A stretch of 32,453 bases of DNA, taken from contig JADGPD010000020.1 in the NCBI GenBank assembly GCA_017882615.1, positions 1-32,453 on the forward strand. The letters are read 5' to 3'. Origin of the DNA: Thermoleophilia bacterium (GTDB lineage: Bacteria > Actinomycetota > Thermoleophilia > Gaiellales > Gaiellaceae). Within the stretch, counting starts at the first letter, position 1, and the number at the start of each line of letters is the position of its first letter. Shown one piece after another: positions 29,636 through 32,453 of this stretch. Below the pieces are notes generated by a model. The model ran no database searches, had not been told where the DNA came from, and saw only the letters and a program-made list of their open reading frames with translations. The translations under genes were made by a program, and so were the position numbers.

Positions 29636-30694
29636 ATGCTCGTTGCAGCAAGTCCGGGTAAATACCTGGCGGCTCGGATCGCCGGAGTGTTGGCGGCGGG
29701 GCTCGGTGTAGCCGTTCTTCTTGGCTGGGCTCTCGACCTGAGCGTGCTCAAGCGGGTCTGGCCGGGCGTTCCCCCGACCAAAGCGAACGGCGCCGTGATG
29801 TTCGTCATCGCCGGAGTGGGGCTTGCCCTCGTCGCCCGGACGATGCCGAAACGCCGCGAGCGCCTGATTGCGGGCGCCGCCGGAGCGTTCTGCGTCGCGC
29901 TTTCGGCGCTCACTCTGTTCGAATACTGGCACTCGCTCGGCATCGACGAGTTGCTCTTCCGCGACACGACGGGCAGCGCCTTACCCGGTCGCCCGTCGCC
30001 TCTTACGACCGTCGGCCTCTTGCTCGCGGGAATCAACCTGGCGCTGATCGCCGGCTTTAGAGCCAGACACCTACGCGCGGTGGCCTGGATCAACAACACT
30101 CTCGCGATCGTTGTGGCGGCGGGCGTCGTCGGCTACGCCTACTCCGTCGATTACCTGCGCGGCTTCTCTTCGGTCAACGGCATCGGTGTGGTGGCTCTGG
30201 TCGCGCTCGCGCTCCTGGTCGTCGGGCTGGCGCTGCTCGATTCCGAGGCGACCTGGCTGGCGGTCTTCATCTCACCAGGCGCCGGCGGAAGAATGGCGCG
30301 CAGGTTCGCGCCGCTCATCCTGCTCTCTCCGATCCTGATCGGAGTTCAGACCGCCCTCTACAACCACCCGGTCGGTCACGCGATCGCCGCTGTCGTCGTG
30401 ACCGCCGCGATAGTGGTGACGCTGATTACTGGGGCTTTAGCGCTCGATAGAGCCGAAGCGCAGCGAAAGACGCTCAGCGGTTTGCTACCGATCTGCTCTC
30501 ACTGCAAGCGCATCCGCGACGACGCGGGCTACTGGAGCCAGGTCGAGTCCTACGTCGCGAAGTACTCCGAGGCGGAGTTCAGCCACAGCCTCTGCCCGAG
30601 CTGCCTGCTCGAGCACTACCCCGAGCACGCTGAGACGATCGTCAGCGAGCTCGAGCGAAGCGGCCTGGCGTCAGGAATCGAAGACGCTACTTGA
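29636..30694 (+). CDS. Multi-TM sensor-like protein with C-terminal Cys4 module
   Basis: 352 aa from the ATG at 29636, chosen because TAAACT lies 7 nt upstream; the ATG at 29609 (GGAG about 8 nt upstream) gives nine more residues. Seven to eight membrane helices cover about residues 8-275. They have the pattern seen at the N-terminus of many sensor kinases and GGDEF proteins, including FEYWHSLGIDELLF, GRPSPLTTVGLLLAG and SPGAGGRMARRFAPL. Instead of a kinase, the C-terminus (about 285-340) is CSHCKRIRDDAGYW, EAEFSHSLCPSCL and HYPEH. This Cys4 module often ends response regulators and PAS proteins and is probably zinc-binding, with no known activity. A membrane input joined straight to it suggests an unusual signalling protein. 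Confidence 0.75.
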   Translation: MLVAASPGKYLAARIAGVLAAGLGVAVLLGWALDLSVLKRVWPGVPPTKANGAVMFVIAGVGLALVARTMPKRRERLIAGAAGAFCVALSALTLFEYWHSLGIDELLFRDTTGSALPGRPSPLTTVGLLLAGINLALIAGFRARHLRAVAWINNTLAIVVAAGVVGYAYSVDYLRGFSSVNGIGVVALVALALLVVGLALLDSEATWLAVFISPGAGGRMARRFAPLILLSPILIGVQTALYNHPVGHAIAAVVVTAAIVVTLITGALALDRAEAQRKTLSGLLPICSHCKRIRDDAGYWSQVESYVAKYSEAEFSHSLCPSCLLEHYPEHAETIVSELERSGLASGIEDAT

Positions 30695-32210
30695 CCTCGG
30701 CGAAATAGCCGGCGATCGCGGACGCCGTCCTGAGCGCGATCTTGAAATCGAGCCAGAGCGACCAGTTCTCGATGTAGTAATTGTCCCACTCGACCCGATC
30801 GGATAGCGAAGTCTTTCCGCGCAGGCCGTGGATCTGAGCCCAACCGGTGATCCCGGACTTGACGCGATGCCGGTCGCCATAGCGATAGACGCGCGACTCG
30901 AACAGCTCGACGTACTCCGGGCGCTCGGGCCGCGGGCCGATCAGCGACATGTCGCCCTTGAGCACATTGAAGAGCTGCGGTAACTCGTCGATCGAGGTCT
31001 TGCGCAGAATGGTTCCGACGCGAGTGCGGCGATCACCGCCCTCGACACCGCCGGGCGCGATGTCGTCGGGCAGAGTCGAGGCCTCGATTTCGACGGACAT
31101 GGTCCGGGGCTTACCTTCCTGACCGGGAACGGGAACCTCCCAGTTCAGTTGCATCGAGCGAAACTTGAGCATCTCGAAGGTACGACCGTCGCGACCTACT
31201 CGCAACTGACGGAAGAGGATGGGGCGCCCGAGTGAGAGCCACGTAGCGAGCACAGCGATGAGCATGACGGGAGAGCAAAAGATCAGGACCACTAATGCCA
31301 ACAGCCGGTCGAGCGCGTATTTGATCGCGATTTGCCAACCGCGCGGATTGGACGGATGTGACGTGAGCAAGGGCAGGCCACCGAGGTGATCGATCGTGAG
31401 CCGATCGGTCACCTTCTCGAACAAGCGCGGCACCAAGGAGACGCCGATGCCCAACTCCTCGCCTCGCTTGACCATGCGCAGCAGGACTTCGTTCGGAGCC
31501 GTCGAGAAGGTGATGATCACCTGGCCGACGCCGTGCTCTCGCACGACCCGCTCGAAATCCCAGCTCGCTCCCAGGACCGGTAGTTGCGAGCTCGTGGCCA
31601 AGTCCTGGCGCGGTTCCTTGTCTAGAAATCCGATCGGCTTGAGCCCCAGCTCGGGATGCTCGAGCAACCGCTTGGCGGTGGTGTGCCCAACGTTGCCGGC
31701 ACCGATGATCAGCGTAGGAACTGCCTCACCCGCGCGGCGCGCATGCCTCCGCGAAAGATCCAATCCGATTCGTCCGGCCGCGAGATACACCGTGGCGAAG
31801 ACGGCAAGGCGCATGGTCTCGGCCGCTGTGTGCTGCGGCGCTGAGTAGAGCATCACGCGCAGCGTTACGACAGCCATCGTCGCCAGCCCGATGGCGACGA
31901 CAAGCGAGCGCAGCTCGTCGAGGAGATCGACCAGCAGGCGCCGCGAGTAAGTCCCGCGAGAGACGAGAACCGTGAGCGCGACCAGCATGAAGAGCGACGG
32001 CCATAGAAACCCACCGGAAGGCACCTTCGCAGCCGGGGAAGCAAGATTCGAGGCGACGACGGCACAGGAAAGCAACAACACATCCAACCCGAGCCGGGTC
32101 AGGCGCCAGAAGCGTTCGCTACGCCCGATAACCCCCGCTCGCGCTCGAGCGCGGAGCTTGAGATCGTCGACTGTTCCCAGGGCCGAAGGGTGGAAGGCCG
32201 TGTCGGTCAT
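30687..32210 (-). CDS. Polyprenyl glycosylphosphotransferase (WbaP/EpsE-like sugar transferase)
   Basis: 507 aa. It would attach the first sugar-phosphate to undecaprenyl phosphate at the membrane and so start exopolysaccharide or capsule repeats. Four to five N-terminal helices (about 38-150) are followed by a Rossmann-like cytoplasmic part with TLIIGAGNVGHTTAKRLL (166-183). The C-terminal bacterial sugar transferase domain (about 295-507) has YALDRLLALVVLIFCSPVML, PILFRQLRVGRDGRTFEMLK, LRKTSIDELPQLFNVLKGD, SLIGPRPERPEYV and GITGWAQIHGLRG. The conserved D-E pair of the catalytic region is present in SIDELPQL. It shares eight bases with the convergent sensor-like gene at the stops (30687-30694). 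Other polysaccharide genes may follow outside the window. Confidence 0.95.
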   Translation of the reverse strand: MTDTAFHPSALGTVDDLKLRARARAGVIGRSERFWRLTRLGLDVLLLSCAVVASNLASPAAKVPSGGFLWPSLFMLVALTVLVSRGTYSRRLLVDLLDELRSLVVAIGLATMAVVTLRVMLYSAPQHTAAETMRLAVFATVYLAAGRIGLDLSRRHARRAGEAVPTLIIGAGNVGHTTAKRLLEHPELGLKPIGFLDKEPRQDLATSSQLPVLGASWDFERVVREHGVGQVIITFSTAPNEVLLRMVKRGEELGIGVSLVPRLFEKVTDRLTIDHLGGLPLLTSHPSNPRGWQIAIKYALDRLLALVVLIFCSPVMLIAVLATWLSLGRPILFRQLRVGRDGRTFEMLKFRSMQLNWEVPVPGQEGKPRTMSVEIEASTLPDDIAPGGVEGGDRRTRVGTILRKTSIDELPQLFNVLKGDMSLIGPRPERPEYVELFESRVYRYGDRHRVKSGITGWAQIHGLRGKTSLSDRVEWDNYYIENWSLWLDFKIALRTASAIAGYFAEVK

Positions 32211-32453
32211 GACGCCATTTGCCAGTTCATGTTGGGGGAAGCGCAGTTCGGAATTGGACGTTGATCGTTCCTAAATCTGCTCCATGGAGAGCAACACTAA
32301 ACATGAGCGCGCGACCAGCCAGGACGCACGAGGGGGGATATACGCATTCAGCCTTTCTTCGCGGAGAAAAGCAAGCCCTCGAGCGCGATTGTTCGAGCTC
32401 GGGGGTGGGGCTTACCTACAGAATAACCGGAAAATGGGAACTTTGGGTATTTT
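32211..32453. other. AT-richer upstream region at the window edge
   Basis: About 243 bases upstream of the sugar transferase, less GC-rich than its surroundings. CGAGGG (32329-32334) and CCCTCG (32376-32381) could close a stem containing a smaller TTTCT...AGAAA hairpin, so a structured leader for the sugar transferase is possible. A plus-strand open frame from the ATG at 32284 runs 56 codons off the edge but has no ribosome site or recognisable product, and I do not call it a gene. Confidence 0.4.

Noticed and set aside
32284-32453. Open frame of 56 codons running off the right edge
   Set aside because: No ribosome site, no recognisable protein features and lower GC than real genes here; may be reconsidered with more sequence.

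Overview
The window is GC-rich bacterial chromosome with dense coding on both strands. The order of its conserved genes (clpC, radA, carD, ispD, ispF and, further away, cysS) points to an actinobacterium. Secreted proteins with a C-terminal Cys-containing Ig-like module, several signal-peptide proteins of uncharacterised families, and TTG/GTG starts suggest a deep-branching actinobacterium such as Thermoleophilia (Gaiellales or Solirubrobacterales). This placement is an inference from gene content; no rRNA gene is present. No tRNA, rRNA, CRISPR array or transposase was found.

Layout. 1-621 (minus) is the N-terminal half of cysS, cut by the window edge. 694-4647 holds envelope functions: a DsbA-like thioredoxin, a CapA-like metallophosphatase with a Thr-rich linker, an anchored unknown protein and a DUF1295-type membrane protein. 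4659-6467 is a DAK2-DegV (FakA-FakB-like) fusion. 6629-7888 is a secreted collagen-like protein. 8168-9404 holds a 30-residue Lys-rich protein, a UspA protein and a small conserved unknown. 9433-10371 is a zinc-knuckle plus PD-(D/E)XK nuclease-like protein. 10496-12762 is a GH4 glycosidase and BadF-type sugar kinase operon, and 13119-14075 a CDF metal transporter. 14152-22074 contains two secreted RCC1 propeller proteins with 14 and 7 repeats, flanking a divergent MMPL exporter/TetR pair and a DUF6636-like protein. 22166-22708 is a membrane protein with a Lys/Arg tail. 22742-29353 (all minus) is the housekeeping block ispF, ispD, carD, radA, a cupin and clpC. 29636-32210 has a multi-TM sensor-like protein with a Cys4 output module and an exopolysaccharide-initiating sugar transferase.

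How it works together. The right-hand block combines isoprenoid precursor synthesis (IspD/IspF), RNA polymerase control (CarD), DNA repair (RadA) and proteolysis (ClpC). In other actinobacteria cysS follows ispF directly. Here about 22 kb of mostly envelope, secreted and accessory genes lie between them, so 694-22708 looks like an insertion or expansion in an ancestral locus.

Expression signals are of two kinds. Some genes have clear Shine-Dalgarno sites. Others have a TAnnnT -10-like hexamer only 6-8 nt before the start codon, which suggests leaderless transcripts. The most distinctive biology is the pair of propeller proteins, in which all 21 repeats keep the same C-x9-C-W-G signature.
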